64,000 nucleotides of DNA from Lasiosphaeria ovina (Eukaryota; Ascomycota; Sordariomycetes; Sordariales; Lasiosphaeriaceae). This document shows positions 13,416-26,948 of the stretch, piece after piece. The DNA is taken from the NCBI GenBank assembly GCA_033439765.1, contig JAULSN010000004.1:3234001-3298000 (forward strand). Reading direction: 5' to 3'. Within the stretch, counting starts at the first letter, position 1, and every line of letters starts with the position of its first letter. Under the pieces are notes generated by a model. That model did not search any database, had not been told where the DNA came from, and saw nothing but the letters and a program-made list of their open reading frames with translations. A program made the position numbers and the translations under genes.

Positions 13416-16400
13416 CATTCTTTCTTTCCTTCTAATATGTCTCTGGCGGTTTAGATCTGTGAAGCCGGGCTTTTCCCAATCCCCCCTCCCCGCCTACTAT
13501 ATATGACTGACAAACTCCTGTTGGGGATTTTGGGTCTATCACCACTTTATACGGGGATGGGATCGTGCGCGAGCTACGACCCGGTGTTTCTTCTTCGTGC
13601 TTTTTTGCTTTATATTTTCTGTCTTTGAGCTTAGCGACTGCGGGTTTTGTTTTCCTCCATAAAAAGAGGGTGGGCTTCTCTGTTGCGCCTGGCGTGGATT
13701 TGATCTGGTCTGGGGGGTCTGCACATTTAGCGGTTATAAGCACTCACACTGGATAGGACTGGCTGGTTGGATATTTTCGGGGTTTTGGGCAATCTTTAGT
13801 GATACTCCTCTATATGGGATTTTTTTGGGGGGGTTTTGCTATGAGGTTTTATTAGGGCACAAGGGATACTATGGGATATGAAACTCTGGGGACTGCTATA
13901 TATTACTATACCACGCCGCATATGTACGCACATATGACGGCTCTGATGATGATGGTTTGTTTGGGCGATCGATATGCAAGGTCTCTCTGTCTATGTGGGA
14001 GATGGGAAATGGGAATCTAGGGGGTGATGGAGGGTCAGGGGGGTAACGAGGATGAATATAAGATCTCCCTTTCTGTCTCAATGTCTGGCTGGCTGGTTGA
14101 CTGACTGCTTGGTTCTGCGTTGGGTGACTGGCTGAGTTGTTGACTGGTTGACGGCGACGATGTAGGTAACAGGAAGTCTACAGATCGCATACCCAGACAC
14201 CCACCCGGTCGTGTGGCAAACGGTGCCGGCGTAGTTCGTGATCCGGAAACTCTGCGACGTCGGTACGACTGAGTGAGGCTGCTCTACAGAACAGCGGTTG
14301 GTTAGGTACTCTTCCGTATCTTCGGCACCTTCTGCATCTATTTCCCCAGTCTTTCCATGTTTCCCTTTTTTATTTAATGTTTAAACTAGGATTTGTTTTG
14401 TGCGATTTTCCTCGAGCTATATAATCCGCACGCGCAACACGTCTTGTGCTTCTTCTCTCTTCTTCTTCCCTGGTAGTTAGTTGTGCTCAGGTGGTCTAAT
14501 AGGTTTGACCTTGCCCCTAGAGAGTCTTGCCATGTGTGTGTCCTATCCTATCATCTCGAGGGTGTTGTATGCACTTGCCATGGACCGCGGGTATTAGCGT
14601 CCTACGCAATCTCTGGTCTCAGTGGGGGGTGTTGGTGTTAACTGAAAGCTGTCTCGATGGCTTCTGTTGTTGTACAACTCTACATCCGTCCAGTAGCAGG
14701 TGACACTATGTGTGTTATTGACATCCAAACGCCGTCGTTGATCTGGAATGTTTGTGTCGAAGTATTTGAAGAGCAACTAGTCGTTAAAACAGACCGTTTC
14801 CTGGTTTCCTCCTTTTGTTGTTGTTGTTGTTGTTGTTGTCACATCAAAGAGGTTCTCCCTTCTACTCTTGGTACCCTTGTACTTGTACCTAACGGTTTCG
14901 GCGAGAAACCAGAACAGCAGCGATGCCTGGTTGCGTCAGAGACACTCAGGTAGAATATCTCGTCCCATGAACTATGGCCCATTCAGACTCCGTCCTGTTG
15001 CAACTCACTCTCCGTTTGTCGCCATTGTCCCCCTTAAAGGGGCTATAGACATACATGCATACAGCAGCATCACCGCTGCCCGCGAGTTTCGTCGTCTCTT
15101 GTCCTCGCGAAACATACCGCCATCCCGCATTGCAGATTCGCCGGGTGCCTAATCCTCTTTCTCTCTTGCTCGTTAAGTATACGAGGCCGGCCAGAGAGGA
15201 CCACGTGTGCTACATGTCTTCTCCGTTGCGTCTGGAAAAAACGGTCGTCAAACAAATGCGAAGGCAAAGTTTTCCGCTATCAGCAGTCTGGCAACGCGCA
15301 ACTCTACGCCGTCTGGGTCCACACACGGACGCACGCTCCTTTCTCCCTGCCTTTACACAGCAAAAAACGGCCGCGGCGCATGATCTTTCTTCCATGCCAG
15401 AGTCAGAGAAACCCCAGCAGGAGCTACCCAACTACCTGGGATACGCACACACAGGGGAAGAGCAAAGCAGAGCAAAGCAAACAAACACACAAGCAGACAG
15501 GCAGGCAAGTGTAAGAAGTGAGGAGAGAACTAGGAGTCGAAGGAAGCACAAGTGCGAAGTGTTGAATGCGAGTGCCATAAGCATGAACGTCTTGACACGA
15601 GTCGTGCCGCAACGACAGTAGCACAGCACAGCAGAGCACAGGGCAGCGCAGAGAAACGGAGACAATAGCAGAGCACCAAGCTCGCTATAGCCAGGCTGAC
15701 AACGCGCAAATCCCCCATCCTTCAGGGTAAACTCCGCCGTAACACAAATACACACAAAAAAAAGGCCACGCAAGCGGTGTTTGGAGACAGAACAAAGTGC
15801 TGATCGCCATTCAGGGGAAAGGGGTGAAGTCTACCTAGGTAGGCAGCGGTGGTTACGAACGCCCAGCTAGGTGATTCGTATCGTAGGTATCTGTTTGTTT
15901 GTTTAAAAAAAAGAAAAAAATCCAGGTGAAACCAGCACGAGTAGTAAGACGGGTGAGAAACACTCTTTCACTGTCAGCAGCACCTCGTAAGCTCCCCGTG
16001 AGCCCATCGGTACGGCACACAGAGCTTCTCAAGCAGCCAGCTCCGGTGGTCAGTTTGTTTGCTTCTTTCTGTTTGCTTGAATTCACCCCACTCCCCCATC
16101 CTGACTGAACGTATACCCAGAGGGCCTTCCTTCCTTACGAAACAACAGCCCTGGAGCCTTGGTAAGCAGCGGCTTTGCTCTCTCAGCAGTATGTTCTAGA
16201 CGCAAAGCTATCGTATGGGAACGGCGCACAACCATCGAGTATCATTCATGTTCTGTGTGGCCAGAAAGGAAGAGGCAAGAAGGACTGGGCACTGTCTCAG
16301 TATCAGGCCACGGTACATTATGCTGAGCCGGAAGAAGAAATGCAGTGCCTGCGCTACCGACCTACTTGGGCCGAGCCGGAACCGAAAGCGAAAAGGCCGC

Positions 16401-19400
16401 CTGAAGCCCAGGCCCGCGAGGGGGGAGGGGGGAGGGCAAGGTGAGAGGAAGAAAAAAAAGCAAAAAAAGGGGACGAGACGAGAAGAAGGCTTGTGGGGGT
16501 TTCTCGATCGATCGATATCTCGGCGGCTATGGGCTCGAGAGGGCAAAGAAGGTCACGCCAGAGATCAACATATGGCCTAATATGGATATGCTCTGTGTCT
16601 CAGGTAGTCCTCGAGGCACTGCTGCTCCGTGGGTAGTGGAATAGAACGGCATGCCGGGCTAAATGGGCAGGCTGGTGAGCGACGGCGCTCCCGGGGGACG
16701 AAGAGGGGAGGGATCACTGTCGTCGTCGGTGCTTCTACAAGCGAACGAGCGAGTGGTGTCCCTCTGCTATGCAAAGCTTCAAAAGTAACACCATGCTGTA
16801 CAGGTGTTTGAGGATTCTAGGTGGCCCACGACAGTCTTGCTCTGCTCTCCTGCGTCGTCCCTATCTCGGCAACGAGAGAACAAGGCCCATGGGCAGCCCA
16901 GGCATGTCCGCCCTCTTCCTTCTTCTCTTCTTCTCACTCCTTTACACCTTCCTTGGATGCGGGCATGATTTGAAAGCAAATCTTTTACACCAGTGGTCAA
17001 GCTATGGCGTAGGCGAGAGATAAGGAGGCCAGGATCGCCTGGAACACGGCCACGAAGAGGAGGGAAATGGTGGGGAGGTTGGGGGTGAGCCGACCAAGTA
17101 ACGAAGCCCGTTTTCGAAAGAGGGTCTGGCAATAACGGGCTCGAGATAGTTCCGCCGGGCTCTTGACTGCAAAAAACGGTCCTGCTGGCGAATCGCGGCA
17201 GGTGGGCAGTCTACCGTCTACCGTCTGGGGTATCAACGAGGTGAGAGAAGGTGGAGCTGGATAGGGGTAGGGGGGGCGAGGCGAGGAGGTAGGAGGGAAG
17301 GATGGAGAGAGGCCATGATGGTGGGTGTCCATCAACCATCACCTGCGTGAGAAGGGTGCGGTGTTCTACCGTTCCCAGGCCTCCTCTTTGGGCCATCTGC
17401 AGTGCCTTCTGCAGCTCTACGTGTTGTGCGCAACAACAGCACTTTCTCCTGGCCCGTGAACTCTGCCGTAGCAAGCTTGGCCATCAGCCGAAAGGGAACG
17501 GCAGTGCATTGGCGTATCGTTTATGTCTTTGGTCCCCTCTCCCCCCCTCTTTAACAACGTCTCGTGCATATATGCATAGCCTTTTGCCTCACTGCCAGAC
17601 CTCGATCCAAGTGGTGTGGCGACAAGCGAGGCAAGGAGGCTTTGGCCGGCCAGTGAGGTGCTCTCCGGGGAGGCCCAGCCGAGAAGAGCTGTACGAATGA
17701 CCAGTGGGCGAACGGGGATGAACCGGACAGGAAACCTGACAAGGCGCTTCCCACGAGACGAGGTTGAGCAACACAAGACAGGAAGACCAGATACAACTCC
17801 CAGGACGGAACACCATGGTGCATGCTGCGGGTCGTCGTCTCTGACGCAGCATGTTCCGAGTGTCAGTGATGGACAGGCAAGAGCCAGGATCGCGCAATAC
17901 GAGCCACGTCAGTATTCAGCGAATCTGGGGCTCTCGTGATGCCCTTCAATGGCTGCAATAGTCACCAGGGCATGGGTACGGAGGAGGTGATGTAGTGTCG
18001 GATCCCGACTTCTAAGGCTATGTATGTATTGTTGAATACATGCTATAGACAGCATCGGAGCCACTCAGGCCCCAGGACTAGCATCTCAGCTGCCATGTCC
18101 CCCAAGGCAATTTCCCTAACAGGAAGAGATATACGGCTGGGACGAGCACACGTCTCGGTTCTTCAACACCTGGGCGGCGGGAGTAGAGCCAGAGCAGAGA
18201 ACCGCAGCCGACCGTTGAGCAGGAAGGCACGCGCTCCAGCAAAGCACATCGAAGCTGTGGAGCGGGTCCATCTAGCAAGGCCGCCGTGAGAACTTTGGCT
18301 TGCCCAGGGCCTCGCAGAACTGCAGCTTGGGCCAATGGGAGGACGCAGGACGGCGGCGGTCTCACCCACCCAAACGGCCACTATCCCGGGGGCGCCCAGA
18401 GCTCAGTCCCTCGCAGCGACGAGATGCTACCGGACAAAAAAACTGATTAGCTGGCGGCTGGTCCGGAGTTGCACGAGGGACAATGCCTGGCGGCCTGACG
18501 GGCGACGCGGTGGGCGCGCGCGACGGTTTCGCCAAGCTACCAACTCCCCGATTCCCCAGTGCCAATTGCGTGTGGAGAGCCAGCAGCAGCAGCAGCCGAC
18601 AGAACTGACGGAGCCAAACCCCAAAAGCAGCCCAAATGTCTCATATCGCGTCGGCTGGGAGTGGCATGTTCACGACTCGGCCCAGCTTGCATGTTGAGGC
18701 GGCTCTGAGGTTGGTTTGAGCTGGACAGGGGTCAGAGAGTCCATGTAGGATCCAATAGATTGGTCGGAACGGTCGACCAACTAAGATGGCGGAATTTAGT
18801 GGCGGAACTCGGCGCATCTGCCCCCCTTTGCCCTGTGGAGAGAGGGAAACCACGGCGAAGCTATGTACGAACTAACGGTCAGGAACGGTGGCTTCCGGCC
18901 GTTGACAGTTTTGCGAGCCAAGAGTGCACGTTCCTGGGTGACCTTGCAGCAACGAGGTGTGCATATAACAGTGGTTAGGGGCCCGCTATATTGATATATC
19001 GAGTCGCTAAGTCACGATGCGGCGTGGGTTGGGTGGTCCGGCGATTAACTCTGTACAGCACAGTACTGTACATATTCCGTAGCAGGCAATTATTGCACCA
19101 CCGACACCTTCTCATCCCGCCGACGCTCAAGGTCTGATCTCATTTGGCATCGGCTGCCATCCTTTTTAGTTCTATTTTGAGCGTCGATATATTGTCTGTC
19201 TGGGGTATCCGTTGTATGTAGCCAAGGAATCTTCCGTGCGTGATGCTTTCACTCGGTAAGTTGCAGATGCTCTTGGACTGTTGTACCGGGGAACACCCCA
19301 GGCGGCTTCCAGGTTTATTACTGATATCCGTATATCGTCCACTTTGCAGCTGCTTTGGCCCCCCCTGACACCGTCCTGAAGAGATCCATGATACCGCGTA

Positions 19401-19600
19401 GATTGCGGTCTTGAAGACGACCGGCAGCAATGGAGCGAGACACAGGCACGCCGCTCAGGGCCTCGAGTCTCCACTCCAGTGACAACTCTAGTGGTGAGAG
19501 GGCCCGAGGGGAGGTGACAGACCACTGGGTAATTATTGCGGGCAGGCTGGTGAGGAGCAATCATGGCCTGCGAACTCCAACTGGACCCGACCCAGGGCAT
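13416..19600. other. Gene-free region after the O-GlcNAc transferase gene (part 1)
   Basis: Begins with the OGT 3' UTR (T/G-rich, with several TATATA stretches). The rest holds only short open frames of skewed composition, without recognisable domains or convincing splice chains. A GTT-trinucleotide tract lies at about 14813-14838. CCTAGGTAGG-type motifs occur (e.g. about 15834-15845). No tRNA or element ends were seen. Confidence 0.5.
14813..14838. repeat. (TTG)n trinucleotide microsatellite
   Basis: About eight TTG triplets in non-coding sequence. Confidence 0.9.
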
Positions 19601-22600
19601 CTTCAAAGTAGTGTATAGTTCCCGTTTGGGAAAACGGGCGTCAAAGCCTCAGCTGAATCTTCGCTAGATTTCGCCAGGACGGGTTAAATGGCTCAGGACG
19701 TGCGTGCAGCAGACCGGGGGGCCAAGCAGCATGGGCGCCACCTGGCGATCTGCCCGCCATGATTGGACGCCTCCCGACCCAGCGCTGTATGACAACGGTT
19801 TTTTGCGTCAACGCTAAGGTCTTGGGCGGCGGATCGCTCCTCTTCCTGGGTCCCAGGTCGCCGATTCGGGCTTTAGCCACATCCTGGGGGAGGGTGGTGC
19901 CCGAGCCGCTGGGCACCAGCCCGTTTGCGGCCCACACAGCAAAGGTGCCTGTCCCCCCACTAGCGGCAGCATGCGGGAACGTTCGTCTCGTCTTCCAGCT
20001 CGCTGCACCGGCCTGATGACACGCCGGACCGGGGGAGTGAGTGCCGTTTGTGGCTGGAGACTGGAAGCAGGACAGGACATTCGGGGTAGAAGGATTCCGG
20101 CGCCGTCATGATGCCGATACTGGCCAACAAGACTGAACGTCCTGAGCCTTTTTCTTTCCAGCCCCATATCTCAGCTCAGGCCCCAGGTCCGGCCCCTCTC
20201 CATCGTCACCGTGTCCGTCTGTCCGTCGTCCCAACCAGGTCAAAGCTGCCTTAGTGAAGTCAAAGCGCCCCGCAGTTGTAGCCCGCCGGCCTATTCCGCC
20301 AGTCTAGGATCCGTACAGTCCCAGCTCTGCACCGACAGAGCAACATGGAGGCCCGAGACGTGTGGACCGGCCATTCGCTGCAGGATTGGCGTGCTTTGCC
20401 GTTGTAATCAAGGACGGTGTGGTGGTGACCTGTGGATTGCGAAGGTTCTGCTACTGCTGGCGAATGGGAGAGAGGGTGTATAGGACGGGACGATCATGCA
20501 GCTGCCATGCATGCCCGAGGCCAGGACCGGACGGGGGTATCCGTTCGCCTTTGTGCCCAGCAAAAATACGGACGGAGAGCTCCTCCGTATCCGTAACATG
20601 CACGTGGTGTTCCCTATTTCCTTCACCAGTGCGGCGGCAACGTATTCTTTCCAGACAGGGAAGCGTGGTTATTAGTGTAAGTAGAACTGTGGCGAGCGCC
20701 GAGAAGGGCTTCGGCTGCGACCACAATGTCTTCTTCAATTTCGAAAGCCCTGCAACGCAGCCCGCCCCCGGACCGACCAGCCGTCGTCAGCCTCATCAGG
20801 GCACGTTTTGCGCCCGAGACGTCCATACCCATCAACTCAGCTGGACCGTGGGCTCGTCATGATTCCTCAGCGAGCGCGCGCGCAGCGAATACGCTGGGCT
20901 GCACCCGACGTCGCAGTGGTCGAGAGGTGTTTCGTGTGAAGCAATAATCTGAACGTGTATCCATATTCCACGCTGCGCTGCCGGCAAGCAGGGATATCCT
21001 GGGATTTGCGCCTGGGGGGTCTTAGTCTTGGCCCTTCGCTTCTTTTCTGCGCGAGAGGCCCGGGTGATCGTCCAAGATGCGCCGATGCGATAGTCGTCTT
21101 GTCTTTGCTTGGCCGTGAGCGGGATCGCGGTGAGTGCGTGCGTGCTATCATCAGTCGGTTTATTGGCAACTAGCCCAAGTCAAAGCGAGATTGCGAAGAA
21201 CACAGAGCAGACAGAGCCGATGAGTGCTTTTTTGGAGTCTTGGACGCCGGTGTCCAGTATCGGGCAGGATTGGCAGCAGCAGTCAGCCGCGTTCAAAGCC
21301 AAAGGTCCAATTTGGGCAAGAATCGACGACGAGCGCGGCAGTCGCGATCAAGAAACTCGCGATGCGGCAGTTACTGTATCACCAGCGAGGCCAGCCGCCA
21401 GCCAGCCCCTTATCCAAAAGGTACGGGATACTCCGTGACGGCACAACGCGGCGTTTTGGAAGGCGCGCCCGGAGCCCTGCCTGGACTTTGCTTACGATAA
21501 GGTTTTTATCTCCGATATTCCGTACGCGCCGCCTTCTTCATCATCCACGGTCTGGAGTTGGTGCCAGGATAAGGCATCGTTGCCGGGGTCTGTCGAGGGA
21601 TAGAACAGACTTTGAAAGCAACCATGTCCATTTTCGGAGAGAAAAGAAAATCAGATGTCATTTTGTCGGTGCTGCAATGAATATGATGCAGTTGCGTTTG
21701 TACTCCGTACCGGCCGGCCCGGGGATATTGCTTGAGCAAACGTCACACAACCCTGATTTGTTTCCTTTCCCCCCCATGTTGTCGACCGTGATCCACAGGG
21801 CCGGCCGACTTGAATCCCAGTAACCAAGTAAATTGGTTGGTACTTTGCTCCCGTCGTGTCACAAAAGAATATGTTGGTTACGCAGGAGAGACTCTCGAGT
21901 GGATGGAATACGTCCATAGAGAATGTAAGGTAGAGACGGCGGCGGTGGGTTGCATTCTCCTGGCTCAGATGAAACGAGCACGAGGCTGTCCCGACTCCCG
22001 GTTAGTTTCTGGGCTTGTTAATTTGGTTTCCCTCTGTTTGGAAAGCCACAGGAAGCCAATACTTTTCAGCCTCTGCATGTCATTCAATCATTAAAATAAC
22101 CGGGAGAAAACGTCGATCTCCGGCCCGTGCCACCCTCGTGCTCGAAACCCCACGAGATTTTCCGGCTGCGCCGGGCGCGCCGCGGGAATGTAAAAGAAAT
22201 GGCGCCTACCTCTTCCCCGACCTCGACAAGACCTGGACCAAGGTGGGAAGCCACGACTGAGATAATGTGCCCGTTGGTTTCTGATTACTGAATGTAACCC
22301 CGTCCAAGGCCAACACGCGAGTCTGAGGGGCTCAAGGCAACATCGCAGCGAAACGTAACAACGCAACGGACCCGCAACGCAACGCAACGCAACGCAACGC
22401 AACCCAGCCCATTGATGTTTGTCCTCTGGTCCTGGTGGATACAATCTGTGTTTCAGGGCACAGGAGCTGGGTAGGCTATCACATTGAGGGGTCAGGTTGT
22501 ATCCCAGGTATGTAAAAGTGGGATGGCCCAGGCTTGAGCTGGTCCGCGCTATTCCCCATGCAGATAGCCAAGGGACTGCCGTTAATTGAACACTCCGTAC

Positions 22601-24523
22601 GGAATAATATCCTTTCCATCGGCCCAAAGAAAAGAAAAAAAACCTACCCTTCCTATTTTATATTTGTTGCTCGAAGCTAAGCGCCGTTGCACCCCTAGAC
22701 ATGCATTTAGCCGGTCGGGAACCCAAGTGGATGGGTCGTTTAAAAGCCACCCGCAAAGTGATCAACACAGACCGGCCAGCTGGATTCTTTGGATTGAAGC
22801 TTAAACCCCAGATCTCGCGAGAGCGCGCTTTTGACTGGCCCATTCGGTCGCCCTTAGCGAATACAACCCATTTTTGCACCACCCACCTACGCAGTACACC
22901 GCTAGCACCACCCAGCACCACGACACCTCCCTGCTCCCCCCTGGGCAATCAATGCATGCACCAAGACTGCCAATTCTGTACCAAGAGGGAAACAACTTCG
23001 TCGAAAGTATCACGCTTTCTTTCCCGGAAAAGCAACTCCTCTGGGTATCACAGACAGAAGACACAGAGCCGTTCTTTCGCGGCCCACAAGCAGCTGAGGA
23101 AATTGGAGAAGTGGGGGATGAGGGGACCGCCCCCAATCATGATTAGGAATACACAGTAGAGAATGAGCAAGAAAGATGTCTCTTGTTGTTCGTTGTTGAC
23201 TATTATTGTTATGGTTACCCGGATCGGGAGAGCGGCCTGGCAGTGTCTCTGGTACGCAGAGAAACATGCATGGACGATATCCCCCCAAAAAGGGGTCCAG
23301 AAGAGATGAGACGGTGAGCGTCCTCTGAAGAAGAGACGAGGACGTTCCATCCCCGTTATTTGCTGTATCATAATAAAAAAGGCTAGTATACGGATACGGA
23401 GCAAGATCCCAAGGCCCGCTAGAGGAGACCGACAACGTGGGTCACCCCATCATCCCGAGCGCGTGGTCGGAGGGGTCCGGGGCAGCCGTTGCCGCCTCCA
23501 CTCGACACGTTTTTTCTCCCCCTCCCCCCTCCCTCCCCCCTTCCCCTAAAACCAAACCTGCGAACTGGAAGTAACCGTAGCCAAAGGCAAAGAAGGTGTC
23601 TGGTACCTTTTCCAGGGTTGGCACGTAAGTTCGAGATTTCTATATCCACTCGAAACAGGTCCATATTGCTAATTGTTTTCCACTTCTCGGGTACCTGACT
23701 CCGTTAAGCAGCCTTGGTATCATTGATATTGATGGGCCCCCCCTCCCCGTCCAGCCGCAACATCACATCGCGGTCTCCGAGTCTTGGGGCCTGGACTCTC
23801 TCTTCATCTCAATATCACCCACATTTTTCTTCGGCTCTTCCACTTCCCGGGAAAGCCATCCCAGATTTCTCAGGCTAGGGTTGGCTACACCAGCGGGATT
23901 TAGGGACAGCTGTGTGCTTCGAGGGGCGTTTGGCGCTTTTGCAGGGGTTCAAGGAATTGGGGGGGGGGAGGTGGTGGAGGGGTTCCGCCAGCGAGACGGG
24001 TCCGATGCAGCCGTCAACTTCCGAGACGGTATCACGATTCTCACGGTGTGGCGGTGGTTAGGTGTGCCGACCCTACGGGAATACCGTAATCGCGATGCGC
24101 CGGAGTTTCCCGTAATGCGTATGGAATTTGGCCAGTCCCGGTTCGCCTCCATCTCTTTGCCAGCTGGCCATGCCCGTAACCACTATCCAACCCCACCCCG
24201 GGCAATATCATCTTTGTTAAGAGCCGGGAACGCTTAATAGTTCCTAGGTGGAAACTCCCACTGTAAGATCCGGGGAGTGAGCATATTTTGGAGCCAGAAA
24301 GCCCCAAGCGAGAGAGTTTGAGAGATCAGAACTCTACTTAGTAGTTTCTTGTCTATTTGCCGGCGCGGCAGATGCAAAAGGGGGCTCCGGGCATCGGACG
24401 ACCTGGAAGCATCGCGGACAATCTGGAAGCGTCAAGGACGAGAGAGTTAAAGCTCGGAATGAACACAAGGTTAACGGACCCGCTGCGCCTGGTGCGGATT
24501 CAATCACCACCCATCCATTTTTC
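19601..24523. other. Gene-free region upstream of the Myb gene (part 2)
   Basis: No supportable coding sequence. It holds a GCAAC pentanucleotide array at about 22366-22402 and two copies of the short motif ACTCCGTAC (near 21700 and 22593) that also recurs elsewhere in the window. It may carry distal regulatory sequence or non-coding transcripts for the Myb gene, but nothing in the sequence proves that. Confidence 0.45.
22366..22402. repeat. (GCAAC)n pentanucleotide tandem repeat
   Basis: Five to seven near-perfect CAACG/GCAAC units in intergenic sequence. Confidence 0.85.
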
Positions 24524-24727
24524 CAAGCGGTTGCCAAAATAAAAGAGACTCCAAATTGATTGTGGAGGTCACCTGTTGCAGCCACTAACAAATATCTAAC
24601 AATTATTTCAATTCCACAGGCGACAATCAACAAGTAGTGATAGTACAAAGGGGGACTTGGCAGGGCTAGTAAATTTTGCCTGTAAATAAGTACCTTTAAA
24701 GTACTCTTTTATTTTGGCAACCGCTTG
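24524..24727. mobile_element. Small MITE-like element with about 24-bp terminal inverted repeats
   Basis: A 204-bp AT-rich segment whose left end (CAAGCGGTTGCCAAAATAAA, continuing AGAG) is repeated as the exact reverse complement at its right end (24704-24727). It has no open reading frame. The right end may extend outward by CAGTGG, which is not matched on the left. No clear target-site duplication is visible, so the family is undetermined. Size, AT content and terminal repeats fit a non-autonomous DNA transposon. Confidence 0.65.
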
Positions 24728-26948
24728 CCACTGCCCAGGTATACTTAATTTTCTCCAGTGGGGTTTTGAGGGCACTCATGACCTCTGTTGCGTGCTCCCT
24801 GCGGGTTCCGTCTGGTTGAGCAGGTTGTCATGACACTGTCAACCCTCCGTCAACCCACCGCTGCTCCACGCATGGTCTTGAGTTTGGCACTGGTGAGGCT
24901 AATGGATGGAGAGTCTTTGTTAGGCTACTGAATAGGCGTTTAGATTATGGGATAATCCCTTCCCCCTTCACGTGTTCCGGATCGGCCAACAACGACCGGA
25001 CGAACTTAGTTGCTAGAGTTTACTTTCGGCGAAAAAAATAACAGGATAATCGGTTGCACTGGGCGCACGCCGCTGCCCCCGCCCGCTGCACCAGCCAAGT
25101 TCAGGGATCAGGGCTGTTACCCAAAAAGATGGAATTGGTGATTTTGTGCCAATTAATTTGCACATTCGAGGCAGCTACGTACTATCTTATTTTTCTTGTC
25201 GGTGGACGTGCGTGCCTTCCTCTGCCCGTGCCCTTTTTTGACCAGGCCAGGCCAGGCTAGGTAATCCCCCCTGCCCCTTCTCAGTTCCCACACCACACAC
25301 ACCCCGGACTGAAAGAACTGACAGGGATCATCCAAAAGCACATGGGAGGACATGGATCTTCAAAATTGCGCTGGGGAGGGGTCCAGGGTGTTAGGTTTGT
25401 TCGTGAGGACGCTGCTCCGAAAAGCAAAAGCAACTTCCGTGGGCGACAGCCCAGAGAGAGCAGCAACCTCTCGCAGCTACACCCCGCTCCCACCACCCCC
25501 TAGTGCGTCCCAACAAGCATACAATTCCCGGGCAAAATCTAATTGCCACACTGAGGAACCTACTAATAGGTGACCTGGAAAGCAAGGGAAATACCTTAGA
25601 TTATGGGAAGCGGGAGTGTTGCAAACCGCCAATGTCAGAGCGAAATACTTGGCAAACACCAGTGCATCAACAACACGTCTCAGCACGGCAAACAGCAAAC
25701 GTCGCCACCGTCGGCTCGACCGACGCTCCAAAACCGTTCGCCCGCCCGCTGGCCCGCTGGGCAGCGTGCCTCTGTCAGATGTTGCAAGCAACGCAAGGCA
25801 GCTCCAGCTACCGTACGCCGCCGCTGGGACGGCCCGCGTTGGCCTGCGTGTCAAACGCCCGTCGGCTGGCCATCGGACAGATGATGGGGATGCCAACACG
25901 ATGAAGACTCCTCCAACCGGGCACATGTGTTATTCCATGGTCTGATCCTTGCTCGAGAGCTTTCTGAAGCATCCACAAAGCTTCGAGTAGAGTTTGATCT
26001 AAGAGTGAACGGCGGGCTCCAGTAGCGCCAAACCAGAAGCTGTCTGAAGCTCTACCAATGCTTCTCTGCTGAGAAAGCTTGCGCGTCTTTGTCTGCAGAA
26101 GCCCGGGGAAACCTAATACAATAGTTCTACGGACCCTCAAAATGCATTAACCAAAATTACGATTTAAGAAGAAACGCTAAATGAGGACACCTAAAGCAGT
26201 GGATATGGGACGAGATCTTTATACACTTCCAAGTTTCAACTCGGACGACCTTGATGGGCTAGCAGAAAGCATGCAGTACGGGATTCCTTCGGACATGAAA
26301 TGTGCCCGTACGGCAAACGGTGGCGGTCTCACCGTTTCTGCGTCTTCGTTTTCCGGACATGCTTTTAGTGGTACCTTTTTGGGGATCATTCCTTGTTCAC
26401 TCACCGTTTCCCTCTGGGCTGTGGTGGCAGCCGCCGAGTAACCTTGTAAGCTTCTCCCCCACTAGGCTCCTTGCACACAACACAACCCCGGCTTGGCCGT
26501 ATACCTTACTTACTTGTATTTATGGTCAGCCTCCTCCCTCCCCCTCATGCTCCTCCTACCTTCAGCCTCATGGTTTTACTTCTCTACTATACCCAGGTTG
26601 CCGGTATATAAGGGAATATCTCCCCCTGCGAGCATGTTCCCTCGACTCGCCGCATATACCGTCTTGTACTCCAAGCTCTCCCCCTTCTGAGCCCGCCTCA
26701 ACGAGAAGCAAGGCAGGGTGGTGGTTTGATCGCACCACCCACCCCCGTTCCGTTCCCCGCATCCCGCCGTCGACGACAAGACAAACAGGGCAGAGTGGTT
26801 GAATTAATGCCAGCCACCTGCCAAGGACGACAAGCTGGCGATAACAACACTGTCCCACGGCGTTGAGACGCACCCGGCCGCCGCCAAAGCCCGCCACGAG
26901 AGTTGGCTTGCACACAACGAACTGCTGCCCGAGGAGTGGCACCCAAGA
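24728..26948. other. Proximal upstream region and leader of the Myb gene
   Basis: No gene seen. 25960-26110 is rich in interrupted AGAAGC/GCTTCT words and may be a transposon relic, without clear ends. The last about 300 bp are C-rich and contain an upstream ORF (separate entry). Confidence 0.4.
26807..26866 (+). promoter_or_regulatory. 19-codon upstream ORF in the Myb gene leader
   Basis: ATG at 26807 opens a 19-codon frame ending TGA at 26864-26866, 82 nt before the Myb start codon. If the transcript begins upstream of 26807, it would be met first by scanning ribosomes. Upstream ORFs are known for other fungal developmental regulators. The role here is inferred. Confidence 0.4.
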
